Below, piece by piece: positions 1 through 7,259 of a stretch of 15,628 nt of DNA (position 1 is its first letter; each line of letters opens with the position of its first letter). Position numbers and translations under genes: made by a program. A model generated the notes under the pieces. It was given only the letters and a program-made list of their open reading frames with translations, had not been told where the DNA came from and searched no databases. The DNA comes from an uncultured Haemophilus sp. GTDB taxonomy: Bacteria; Pseudomonadota; Gammaproteobacteria; Enterobacterales; Pasteurellaceae. The DNA lies in contig CABSZQ010000005.1 in assembly GCA_902482195.1 (NCBI GenBank), positions 1 through 15,628 of the forward strand, read 5' to 3'.

Positions 1-1151
1 ACTTTATAAGTCGCATTTGGGAATTTTTGACGACTGGCTTTAGCAAGTAGTGCTGGCACGATTGCTGCCCAAATGGTTGCTGCTAATCCAGCATAACCAA
101 TGGCAATCACGAAGCCATAAGGGAATTGTAAACTTAACAATAATGGCGGTAAAAATGTCACCAATGTAGTTTTGGTTCTGCCTAATAAGCTGTCATCAAA
201 TTTAAATAAATCGGCAATGTAGTCGAATAACCCTAAAGTCACTCCTAAGAATGAAGTCGCAATAGCCATATAAGCAAAGAAATTCAACACAACTGCAATA
301 TATTCCACTTCAATATATTTGTGTAACGCTTCTAATAATGCTGATACATCACCACCTTTTGCAATCACCGGAGCAAACTCGGTACGCGGTAAATTACCTT
401 GCACCGCAAGCTGCCATAAAATGTAAATCACTAAGGCTAAACCTGTACCAATAAAGATCGATTTCATCACGCGACGCCCGTCACGATCGTAATATTTGAC
501 GAGACTCGGTACATTTCCGTGGAAACCAAAAGAAACTAAACAAACGGGAAGTGCGGTCAATAAATAAGGCAAATAGCTTTGTTCACCTTCCGCAATGGTA
601 TTGAATAACACCTCTGTTTTTACAGAGCTCAATAAGCCTGCGGTAGAAAGGAAGAAAGCCACCACCATTCCAACGATCAAAATGGTTGTGAAACGATCCA
701 CTGCTTTAGTAGAAAGCCATACGAAAGCCGCAAGAATAAAACAGAAAATCAAGGAACCAGAAGTACGTCCAATATCGACTGCACTTTCAGCGGAACCCAA
801 GGCTTGATTGAGCAAGTTTTGTGTAATACCGCCGCCAGAGGTGATATAGGCATAGGTTAAAATATACAACACAAAAGCAACGGAAAGACCATTGATAATA
901 TTCCAACCTTTTCCTAACAAATCTTTCACGATGGTGTCAAAGCTTGAGCCGGTAGGATAATGTAAGTTGGCTTCTAAGATCATCAAACCTGATGTGGTCA
1001 TACAAAACCAGGTGTAAACCAAAGCCAAAATAGAGCCGATAAACCATACACCCGCCGTCGAGGTTGGGTTAGCAAGCATGCCAGCACCAATCGCGGTCCC
1101 CGCAATAATCATGGCGCCGCCTAATAAAGAAGGAGATTTTTTTATTGTCAT
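1..1151 (-). CDS. mtr: Tryptophan-specific permease Mtr (C-terminus cut off by window edge)
   Basis: This is an inner-membrane proton-coupled aromatic amino acid importer of the HAAAP family. I translated it by hand from the ATG at 1151; 383 codons stay open to the left edge. The N-terminus reads MTIKKSPSLLGGAMIIAGTA, followed by the family patterns TWFCM, SGLMILEANL, GSSFDTI, KDLLGKGWN, LYILTYAYI, GNVPSLVKYY, FLGVTLGLFDYIADLF and GYAGLAATIWAAIVPALLA. These match E. coli Mtr (414 aa) more closely than TyrP as I recall them, so roughly 30-35 residues are missing. Many hydrophobic segments are present, as expected for about 11 membrane spans. AGGACT at 1157-1162 serves as ribosome binding site, 5 nt from the ATG. 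The gene is divergent from the M48 protease gene. A TrpR-like palindrome on its promoter agrees with a tryptophan substrate. A sister TyrP-type paralogue is the main alternative. Confidence 0.88.
   Translation of the reverse strand, partial: MTIKKSPSLLGGAMIIAGTAIGAGMLANPTSTAGVWFIGSILALVYTWFCMTTSGLMILEANLHYPTGSSFDTIVKDLLGKGWNIINGLSVAFVLYILTYAYITSGGGITQNLLNQALGSAESAVDIGRTSGSLIFCFILAAFVWLSTKAVDRFTTILIVGMVVAFFLSTAGLLSSVKTEVLFNTIAEGEQSYLPYLLTALPVCLVSFGFHGNVPSLVKYYDRDGRRVMKSIFIGTGLALVIYILWQLAVQGNLPRTEFAPVIAKGGDVSALLEALHKYIEVEYIAVVLNFFAYMAIATSFLGVTLGLFDYIADLFKFDDSLLGRTKTTLVTFLPPLLLSLQFPYGFVIAIGYAGLAATIWAAIVPALLAKASRQKFPNATYK
549..557 (+). repeat. DNA uptake signal sequence (Hin type), inside mtr
   Basis: This is an exact AAGTGCGGT followed by CAATAAATAA, antisense to mtr. 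It encodes the TALP segment of the permease on the other strand. Confidence 0.9.
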
Positions 1152-1169
1152 CGTTAAGTCCTAAAATAA

Positions 1170-1208
1170 AAATTTGCACTATTATAGTAGTACAAATTTA
1201 AAAGACAA
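1170..1208 (-). promoter_or_regulatory. mtr promoter with overlapping TrpR-like operator palindrome
   Basis: On the minus strand, a -35 box TTGTCT (1203-1208) and a perfect -10 box TATAAT (1181-1186) are separated by 16 bp. A 30-bp palindrome (1170-1199, 13 of 15 pairs complementary) covers the -10 box. Its arms read AAATTTGTACTACT and, on the opposite strand, AAATTTGCACTATT. The GTACTA-type half-sites resemble the TrpR operator, whose E. coli form has GTACTAG arms. E. coli mtr is known to be repressed by TrpR with tryptophan. The palindrome and boxes are seen directly; TrpR as the binder is inferred from the gene identity and half-site. Confidence 0.7.
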
Positions 1209-1218
1209 TCTTTTTGTA

Positions 1219-1246
1219 TCGACAAAACGCAATAAATTCATATAAT
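1219..1246 (+). promoter_or_regulatory. Promoter of the M48 protease gene
   Basis: TCGACA (1219-1224, 5 of 6 to the -35 consensus) and TATAAT (1241-1246, perfect -10) are separated by 16 bp. The predicted transcription start lies about 20 nt before the ATG at 1273. AAAGGA (1261-1266) is the ribosome binding site. Confidence 0.65.
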
Positions 1247-1272
1247 CAGCCATCTCAACAAAAGGATAATTT

Positions 1273-2052
1273 ATGAAAAAACAACTCAAAAGTTTTGCTT
1301 TTGCTGTATTAGCAGGGGCGGTTATCACGTCTTGTGCGGATTCTGCTTCAATTAATCAAGAGGCAGCAAGCAGCTACACACAAGAAATGGGGAAAATTCG
1401 CTCACAAGGTGCGATTGATACCACATCAAATACCGCAAGACGTATTCATCATGTCTTTAACAAAATGGTGCCTTATGCAAACCAAGCGAATGAAACTGGC
1501 TTAAAGTTTAATTGGCAAATCAATGTCATTAAATCTAAAGAGCTCAATGCTTGGGCTATGCCGGGCGGGAAAATGGCTTTCTACACAGGATTAGTGGATA
1601 CTTTACAACTAAACGATAACGAAATCGCGGTTGTAATGGGTCATGAAATGGCTCACGCCTTAAAAGAGCACGGTAAAGCCAAAGCCAACTTCGGCACCAT
1701 GAGTGCGATTGCGGGCGCTATTGGTGGAACAGCTCTTTCTGTTGTCGTTGGAGCCGACGTGACTGATTTAGTCACACTTACCAAAGACTTTGCTTTAGAT
1801 AAGCCTTACTCTCGTAGCGCTGAAACTGAAGCCGATGAAGTGGGTCTCATGTTAATGGCTCGCTCAGGTTACAATCCACAAGTCGCCCCTGGTTTATGGC
1901 AAAAAATGGCTAAAGCCTCTGGTGGTTCTAAAGGCGCACTTGATGTGTTAGCTTCTACTCACCCGAGTGATGAATCTCGTCAAGAAAACTTACAACGCTT
2001 ATTACCAGAAGCGATGGAACTTTATAAAGCGGCAAAAAATAAAAATGGCTAA
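1273..2052 (+). CDS. M48-family zinc metalloprotease, outer-membrane lipoprotein
   Basis: This is a 259-aa peptidase of the M48 family, the group that includes the E. coli periplasmic lipoproteins LoiP (YggG) and YcaL. Residues 1-20 form a lipoprotein signal (MKKQ, a hydrophobic core, then ITS) with the lipidated Cys at 21. Position +2 is Ala rather than Asp, so sorting to the outer membrane is expected. The catalytic zinc site is HEMAH at 124-128. The third ligand is probably Glu184 in ETEAD (184-188). An Ala/Gly/Val-rich stretch lies between them (about 140-160). Near the C-terminus THPSDESRQ matches the 'HP..ERi' pattern of the family. The family degrades or surveys misfolded envelope and outer-membrane proteins; that role is inferred here. 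The gene has its own promoter and terminator and so is monocistronic. Its sequence is distant from both LoiP and YcaL as I recall them, so I give no gene symbol. Confidence 0.85.
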   Translation: MKKQLKSFAFAVLAGAVITSCADSASINQEAASSYTQEMGKIRSQGAIDTTSNTARRIHHVFNKMVPYANQANETGLKFNWQINVIKSKELNAWAMPGGKMAFYTGLVDTLQLNDNEIAVVMGHEMAHALKEHGKAKANFGTMSAIAGAIGGTALSVVVGADVTDLVTLTKDFALDKPYSRSAETEADEVGLMLMARSGYNPQVAPGLWQKMAKASGGSKGALDVLASTHPSDESRQENLQRLLPEAMELYKAAKNKNG

Positions 2053-2072
2053 ATAAAATAGTCAAAAAATTG

Positions 2073-2081
2073 ACCGCACTT
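2073..2081 (-). repeat. DNA uptake signal sequence (Hin type)
   Basis: This is an exact 9-mer AAGTGCGGT on the minus strand. It lies between the M48 stop codon and its terminator. It promotes DNA uptake in competent Haemophilus-type Pasteurellaceae. Confidence 0.9.
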
Positions 2082-2088
2082 TACAAAT

Positions 2089-2116
2089 AAAAAGCGAACA
2101 TCATGTTCGCTTTTTT
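2089..2116 (+). terminator. Rho-independent terminator of the M48 protease gene
   Basis: A perfect 12-bp stem (2089-2100 with 2104-2115; core AGCGAACA / TGTTCGCT) has a 3-nt TCA loop and runs into six T residues. The A-tract on the left arm could let it also act on the minus strand, as a second stop behind acrB. Confidence 0.85.
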
Positions 2117-2129
2117 AATGCTTAAAAGA

Positions 2130-2160
2130 AAACCGCACTTGAAGAATCAACGTGCGGTTT
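2130..2160 (-). terminator. Inverted uptake-signal hairpin, terminator of the acr operon
   Basis: AAACCGCAC (2130-2138) pairs with GTGCGGTTT (2152-2160) around a 13-nt loop. On the minus strand it lies about 20 nt past the acrB stop and is followed by TTTTCTTTT. One arm holds an exact uptake signal (minus strand, 2132-2140). The other arm (ACGTGCGGT) differs by one base. Paired uptake signals serving as terminators are a known feature of Haemophilus. Confidence 0.75.
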
Positions 2161-2179
2161 ATTTTTATGCCATTGTTAA

Positions 2180-5100
2180 TTAATGTTGTTCGTTAATGTG
2201 ACCTTCAATTGGTTTCACATTTTCATCGAACTCTGGCAATGGTTTGTGTTCGCTTGCAATGTAAGAATAAATCACAGGCAACACAAATAAGGTAAACAAT
2301 GTACCAATTGCCAATCCTGCCACAATAACGATACCAATACTGAAACGAGATACCGCACCCGCACCTGTTGCATAAAGCAACGGTACAAGACCTGCAATCA
2401 TCGCAGCGGTAGTCATCAAAATTGGACGTAAACGTACTTTAGCCGCTTCAGTGATCGCTTCAATACGCGTTTTACCGTGGTTTAACTGCTCTTCTTTCGC
2501 TACTTCACACATCAAAATACCGTGTTTCGTAATAAGACCAACCAGGGTAATCAAACCCACTTGTGAGTAGATATTGAGTGTCGTTCCAGCAATCCCTACA
2601 AATCCAAAGGCATTTAAGGCTAATAACGCACCACTTACAGCTAACGGCACAGAAATCATAATCACGATTGGATCGCGAATTGATTCAAACTGAATTGCCA
2701 AGACTAAGAAAATAATCACTACCGCAAGTAAGAACGTTACAGCAAGCGCATTACCTTCTTGTACTAACTGACGCGCTTCACTTTTAAAGTCATAGTTATA
2801 ACCCTGTGGTAACGTATTTTTCGCATTGTCCTGTAACCATTGGATCGCATCACCAATTGAAGTACCTGGCATCGGTACAGCACTAATCACCGCAGAGTTT
2901 AACTGGCTGAAACGAGGCAATGTACTTGGTTGTGGTTCCAATGTAGCCGTCACCAAGCTGCTTAATGGAACAGAGGTACCATTTGCTGCGGTGATGTAAT
3001 ACTTATTAAAACTTTCCGGAGATAAACGATTGTCACGTTTTACTTGGGAAATAATTTTGTAAGCTCGACCATCAATATCCACACGTTCAATGGTTGCGGC
3101 AGATAAGAAGCTGCCTAACGTACGGCTGATTTGTTGCATTGTAATGCCATAAGTTCCTGCTTTTTCACGATCGATCTTAATACGCATTTGAGCAGTATCA
3201 AATTTAAGATCGAGATTGGTATAAAAGAACTTGCTGGATTTTTGCATATCCTCTAAGAATTTACCCGCCACATTTGCTAAATCACCGTAGTCTTGTGATG
3301 TGCTGATCACAAAACCAATTGGAGGACCTTGCTCCCCTGTATTAATTTCTGGGAACGCAAAGCCTTGTACAGACACTTCAGGAATAGATTTCGCTTTTTC
3401 ATTCAGCTCATTCATGATAGCTGTTTGGCTTTTTGAGCGTTCTTTCCAATCTTTTAAAGTTACAACGTTTAAAGATTGGTTAGAGCTTGGTGCCCCTGAA
3501 ATCGTCATCGCAAACTGTACTTCTGGCGTATTGGTTAAAATCTCTTGATAAGGTGTCATCGCATTTTGCACATAATCCACGTTTACGTTAGACGGTGCAG
3601 AACCGATTGCCAAAAATGCGCCTTTGTCTTCCGTTGGTGTTAATTCACTTGAAAGTGATTTAAACAACACTGGTAAGGTTGCAAAAATGATTGCCGCAAA
3701 CATCAACATACATTTACGGTTTACCATCGCCAAATCAAGTACATACGCATAAGCTGCATTCACTTTACTAAGGGTATGCTCTACTCGTTGTTCCAATTTA
3801 CTTGGAGCCTCATTGGATTTTAGCAATTTACTGGTCATCATTGGTGAAAGCGTTAATGCTACGATACCGGAAATAAATACTGCTCCAGCAAGGGTTAAAG
3901 CAAACTCTTTAAACAACGTACCCGTAATACCGCCCATTAACGCCATTGGAGAATATACCGCAATCAAGGTAATGGTCATGGAAATAACCGGAACGGCAAT
4001 TTCACGCGTACCGATAATCGCCGCACGGAATGGCGTTTCACCTAACTTAATGTGGCGGTCTACGTTTTCCAATACCACAATCGCATCATCCACCACCAAA
4101 CCGATGGCTAGAACCAATGCCAGCAACGTCATCAGGTTAATAGAAAAATCAAATGATTGAAGCAACATGATTACCCCAATTAATGAAATCGGAATGGTGA
4201 TAAGCGGGATTAAAATCGCGCGGAATGAACCAATAAACATGGTAATCACCACTAACACGATTATCGTTGCCTCAACAATCGTTTTGATTACTTCATTAAT
4301 TGAGTTATTAATCGCAATTGTACGGTCATATAAGATGTCAGATTCAATAGCATCCGGTAGATTATTTTTAATACTGTCATATAGCGGACGTACTTTCGCA
4401 GCTACCGTTAATGGGTTTGCTGACGAGGTTGGGTTAATCGCTAATACAACAGAATCTGCGCCATTGGCTACCGCACGTGAGCTATCGCTTGATTTATTTA
4501 ACTCAATATCAGCGATATCGCGTAAACGTACTAACTTATCACCGTTAGACGTCACAATTAAGTTACCTAATTCTTCAACCGATTTTGTCGTGGTTTCTAC
4601 TTTGTTTTTATAGGTTACAAAATAGCCATTATCATTACCTGCTGCTGTTTGAATGTTATTCGCTGATAATGCGGACATCACTTGTGTGGCAGAAAGGTTT
4701 TGAGCTGCCATTTTTTCTGGGTCTAACCAAACACGAAGCGCGTACTCTGATGCACCAAAAATATCTACACTTGCCACCCCTTCTACGGTAAAGAATTGTG
4801 GTTTTACTACACGTTGAATATAGTCTGTTACTTGGCTTGCATCGAGTTTGTTAGAACGGAAACTAATATACATAATCCCCGAACCACCGGTTGATGAAGA
4901 AATCGTTGGATCTTCAATACCACTTGGTAATTCAGAACGAACTGAGTTAACTTTAGCTAAAACATCTGCCAAGGCCGCATTCGGATCCGTATTTAATTTC
5001 ATTTTTACGGTGACAGTTGACGTACTTGGGCTAGAGCTTGAAGACATATAGTCCACATTGTCCGCTTGCGCTACCGCTTCTTCAATTTTTGAAGTAACAA

Positions 5101-5284
5101 ACGCTTGAATTAAGTTTGCATCCGCCCCTGGGTAAACCGTGCTCACCGTAATCACCGTCGTGGTCATTTTCGGATATTCACGCACAGCCAATTTCGAGAT
5201 CGCTTGTAAACCTAGAATAATGATTAACAAGCTAATCGAAATCGCCAAAACAGGACGGCGAATAAATATATCGGTAAATCTCAT
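2180..5284 (-). CDS. acrB: RND multidrug efflux pump, AcrB-like inner-membrane subunit
   Basis: This is a 1034-aa proton-driven exporter of the HAE1 RND family. It works as a trimer that takes drugs, dyes, bile salts or detergents from the periplasm and outer leaflet. The start MRFTDIFIRRPVLAISISLL is the typical first membrane helix. The two halves each hold a large periplasmic domain (about 30-335 and 545-845) and membrane bundles. Proton-relay residues are visible: the Asp pair 399-400 in GLVVDDAIVVLENV (TM4) and Lys920 in LVGLITKHGIL (TM10). They match AcrB Asp407/408 and Lys940. The length is close to E. coli AcrB (1049). AGGAAAAG lies just before the ATG, and the gene follows acrA with a 13-nt gap, so the two are co-transcribed. 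Substrate range cannot be read from sequence. The symbol is by homology; the H. influenzae acr locus has the same three-gene order. Confidence 0.9.
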   Translation of the reverse strand: MRFTDIFIRRPVLAISISLLIIILGLQAISKLAVREYPKMTTTVITVSTVYPGADANLIQAFVTSKIEEAVAQADNVDYMSSSSSPSTSTVTVKMKLNTDPNAALADVLAKVNSVRSELPSGIEDPTISSSTGGSGIMYISFRSNKLDASQVTDYIQRVVKPQFFTVEGVASVDIFGASEYALRVWLDPEKMAAQNLSATQVMSALSANNIQTAAGNDNGYFVTYKNKVETTTKSVEELGNLIVTSNGDKLVRLRDIADIELNKSSDSSRAVANGADSVVLAINPTSSANPLTVAAKVRPLYDSIKNNLPDAIESDILYDRTIAINNSINEVIKTIVEATIIVLVVITMFIGSFRAILIPLITIPISLIGVIMLLQSFDFSINLMTLLALVLAIGLVVDDAIVVLENVDRHIKLGETPFRAAIIGTREIAVPVISMTITLIAVYSPMALMGGITGTLFKEFALTLAGAVFISGIVALTLSPMMTSKLLKSNEAPSKLEQRVEHTLSKVNAAYAYVLDLAMVNRKCMLMFAAIIFATLPVLFKSLSSELTPTEDKGAFLAIGSAPSNVNVDYVQNAMTPYQEILTNTPEVQFAMTISGAPSSNQSLNVVTLKDWKERSKSQTAIMNELNEKAKSIPEVSVQGFAFPEINTGEQGPPIGFVISTSQDYGDLANVAGKFLEDMQKSSKFFYTNLDLKFDTAQMRIKIDREKAGTYGITMQQISRTLGSFLSAATIERVDIDGRAYKIISQVKRDNRLSPESFNKYYITAANGTSVPLSSLVTATLEPQPSTLPRFSQLNSAVISAVPMPGTSIGDAIQWLQDNAKNTLPQGYNYDFKSEARQLVQEGNALAVTFLLAVVIIFLVLAIQFESIRDPIVIMISVPLAVSGALLALNAFGFVGIAGTTLNIYSQVGLITLVGLITKHGILMCEVAKEEQLNHGKTRIEAITEAAKVRLRPILMTTAAMIAGLVPLLYATGAGAVSRFSIGIVIVAGLAIGTLFTLFVLPVIYSYIASEHKPLPEFDENVKPIEGHINEQH

Positions 5285-5297
5285 TCGCTTTTCCTAA

Positions 5298-6494
5298 TTA
5301 AAGATTCGTCTTACTCGCAGGTTGTTCTGTACCCACGCCCGCTTTATCTGCAACTGAAACTAATGCTCCGTTACTTAAGTTTTGCTGACCACCTGTCACA
5401 ATTTTATCGCCAACTTTGACTTCATCACCCTTTAATTGAGCATAAATGCCTTGACGATCTTTTGTAAACACGGTGATTGATTTTGCACGGTACATATTCG
5501 CCGCTTTCTCTGCGCCGCCTAATTTCTCAATATCTTCATCGGAAAGTGCGGTCAAAATATAAAGCGATTCACCATACATGTTGTAGCTCACTGCCACTTG
5601 TGGCACAACGATTTGATTATGCTCAGTTGGTAAAGCAACATTTAAGCGAGTAAACATACCGGATAATAATTTTGCACCATCTTCTGGCTCAAATGTTGCT
5701 TGAACATCAACTAAACCCGTTGAAGAATTAATTGCTGGCTCAATTGCAGTCACCTTAGCAGCAAATGTTTCACCTTTACGCGCATCTGCCGTAGCTGTTA
5801 CTTTTTGACCAATATGCAATTTATCTAATAGGTTTTGAGCAATCGCAAAATCCACTTTCATTGAAGAACGATCTTCCACACGCACAATTTCAGTACCGTT
5901 TGAAACGTATTGACCAACATTCACTTTCACGATACCGGCTTTACCATCAAATGGCGCGACGATTTGGCGACGCTCAATGGTTGCTTTTAATGACTCAATA
6001 TTTGCCGCTTGTGCTTCATAAGCTGATTTTGCGTTATCTAATTCTTGACGAGAAACGGCACCGCTGCCCGCAAGGTTTGCATAACGTTGATAAGTTTGAC
6101 GTAATGACACCACTTGAGCTTGAGCCGCTTGTAAGCTTGCACGCTCAACGGAACTATCTAACTCAACTAACAAATCACCCTTTTTCACGCTTTGGCCATT
6201 TTGCACGAGCACTTTAGACACCGTTCCTGCACTTTGAGCGCTTAACATTGCCCCTTGATTCGGACGAACAAGACCTGTCGTTTCAATGATTGGCGTCCAT
6301 TCTGAAGCCTTAACTGTCATTGCAGTCACAGGAGAGGCTGTTTCTGGTTTATTTGCTAAGAAATCAGCAATGCCTTTTGCCTTCATTTGATTAAGGAAAA
6401 TCATTGCTGCAAAAATTAACACAAATACGCCTAACGCTAATTTCAAAAAGAAAACGTGTGAACGCTTTGGTTTATCAGTTTGAGTTATACTCAT
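5298..6494 (-). CDS. acrA: Periplasmic adaptor (membrane fusion) protein of the AcrAB efflux pump
   Basis: This 398-aa HlyD-type adaptor links the RND pump to an outer-membrane channel. One membrane anchor spans about residues 13-35 after a basic start (KPKRS). Next come the first lipoyl half-motif (about 85-113, ending GDLLVELD), a short alpha-helical hairpin (about 114-173), and the second lipoyl half (174-207, VAPFDGKAGIVKVNVGQYV). The beta-barrel (about 208-285) and membrane-proximal domains follow. Unlike E. coli AcrA, it has no lipobox cysteine and is held by a transmembrane helix. The hairpin is also short, which affects how it can meet the channel. GGAG precedes the ATG. The gene begins 30 nt downstream of acrR. 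An exact uptake signal lies inside it (5544-5552). A TolC-type partner is not in this window. Confidence 0.9.
   Translation of the reverse strand: MSITQTDKPKRSHVFFLKLALGVFVLIFAAMIFLNQMKAKGIADFLANKPETASPVTAMTVKASEWTPIIETTGLVRPNQGAMLSAQSAGTVSKVLVQNGQSVKKGDLLVELDSSVERASLQAAQAQVVSLRQTYQRYANLAGSGAVSRQELDNAKSAYEAQAANIESLKATIERRQIVAPFDGKAGIVKVNVGQYVSNGTEIVRVEDRSSMKVDFAIAQNLLDKLHIGQKVTATADARKGETFAAKVTAIEPAINSSTGLVDVQATFEPEDGAKLLSGMFTRLNVALPTEHNQIVVPQVAVSYNMYGESLYILTALSDEDIEKLGGAEKAANMYRAKSITVFTKDRQGIYAQLKGDEVKVGDKIVTGGQQNLSNGALVSVADKAGVGTEQPASKTNL
5544..5552 (+). repeat. DNA uptake signal sequence (Hin type), inside acrA
   Basis: This is an exact AAGTGCGGT followed by CAAAAT, which fits the AT-rich extension of the signal. 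It falls in the C-terminal coding part of acrA. Confidence 0.9.
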
Positions 6495-6524
6495 TTGGAA
6501 AACTCCATTAAGACAATAAAATGA

Positions 6525-7103
6525 CTATTTCTGAATTGCACGCCAAGAGCGTTCAATGACAGATTCTAACACAACATCGGTAACCGCTATACCGAGAAAT
6601 TTGTTATCTGAGGCTAAAACTATTGCAGTATCTAGACTCAGCAAAAATAAAATTCGAGGTTCTAAATTAGCTAACACATTTGCTGCTTGTCCCTTTATAC
6701 AAAACTGATCCCAACACGAATGCTCCATTTCGGAGCAGATTTCAATAAACTCCGGCAAAGATTTATTCTGGTTCATATTTGATAAAACCGTTGGATTTTC
6801 TTGAAGAAAATGCCAAATATTCCACCACATTTTTCTATATTGCTCGAAAAAAGATTGGCTTTCATCAAAACCTTCTTCAATCGCAACAACAAACTTATTG
6901 AACACTCGACGAGCAAATTGTGCTAATAACTCGTCTTTACTCTTAAAATAAAGATAAATCGTGCCAGCTGCGATGCCTGCTTCCTTGGCTAACTTATGCA
7001 TAGAAAGATGATGTAATCCTTCTTTTGCCATAAGACGATCTGTTGCATCAAAGATCTGCTCACTGACATCAAGCTTCGTTTTAGAGGCTTTTACTTGTCG
7101 CAT
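6525..7103 (-). CDS. acrR: TetR-family repressor of the efflux operon (AcrR-like)
   Basis: This is a 192-aa TetR-type transcription regulator. The N-terminal helix-turn-helix lies at about residues 36-55 (LAKEAGIAAGTIYLYF), followed by KSKDELL, the family signature. The remainder is the all-helical ligand-binding domain, which differs widely between members; pump substrates typically bind there and release the DNA. It is the first gene of acrR-acrA-acrB on the minus strand, so it is expected to repress itself and the pump. An inverted repeat directly over its promoter supports this. The ATG at 7103 has only a weak purine stretch upstream and a leader of about 65-70 nt, so translation of the repressor may be low. 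A later in-frame start is possible but would cut into the first helix. Confidence 0.88.
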   Translation of the reverse strand: MRQVKASKTKLDVSEQIFDATDRLMAKEGLHHLSMHKLAKEAGIAAGTIYLYFKSKDELLAQFARRVFNKFVVAIEEGFDESQSFFEQYRKMWWNIWHFLQENPTVLSNMNQNKSLPEFIEICSEMEHSCWDQFCIKGQAANVLANLEPRILFLLSLDTAIVLASDNKFLGIAVTDVVLESVIERSWRAIQK

Positions 7104-7161
7104 AATAAAAAATTAAATTCTTAGGGTTATATATGAGAAAGGTCATTTAAGATGAATATCA

Positions 7162-7206
7162 AAAATGAATAAACGTTCATTTTATTGATTTTTCGTTTTT
7201 TGGCAA
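7162..7206 (-). promoter_or_regulatory. acrR promoter and TetR-type operator
   Basis: On the minus strand, TTGCCA (7201-7206, 5 of 6 to -35) and TAAAAT (7179-7184, 5 of 6 to -10) are 16 bp apart. A perfect 8-bp inverted repeat, AAAATGAA (7162-7169) and TTCATTTT (7176-7183), with the 6-bp spacer TAAACG, covers the -10 box and the start region. The TGAA..TTCA form is common for TetR-family operators. Binding by AcrR is an inference from position. Confidence 0.7.
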
Positions 7207-7219
7207 GTGAAAATATAAA

Positions 7220-7249
7220 AAAAGTGCGGTTATTTTTAACCGCACTTTT
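7220..7249 (-). terminator. Perfect inverted uptake-signal pair, terminator of ftsN
   Basis: AAAAGTGCGGTTA (7220-7232) and TAACCGCACTTTT (7237-7249) form a 13-bp perfect stem with a TTTT loop. Each arm holds one exact uptake signal (plus strand 7222-7230, minus strand 7239-7247). It starts 10 nt past the ftsN stop, on the minus strand is followed by further T residues, and sits just upstream of the acrR promoter. It therefore separates the two transcripts. Confidence 0.82.
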
Positions 7250-7259
7250 AAATTCTGAA

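Noticed and set aside
595..807. 70-codon plus-strand frame within the first kilobase
   Set aside because: It lies antisense to mtr, whose permease motifs are continuous across it.
3813..4613. Long open frames on the plus strand inside acrB (3813-4160 and 4167-4613)
   Set aside because: They are antisense to an intact RND pump gene, have no ribosome site or recognisable domain, and arise from its codon composition.
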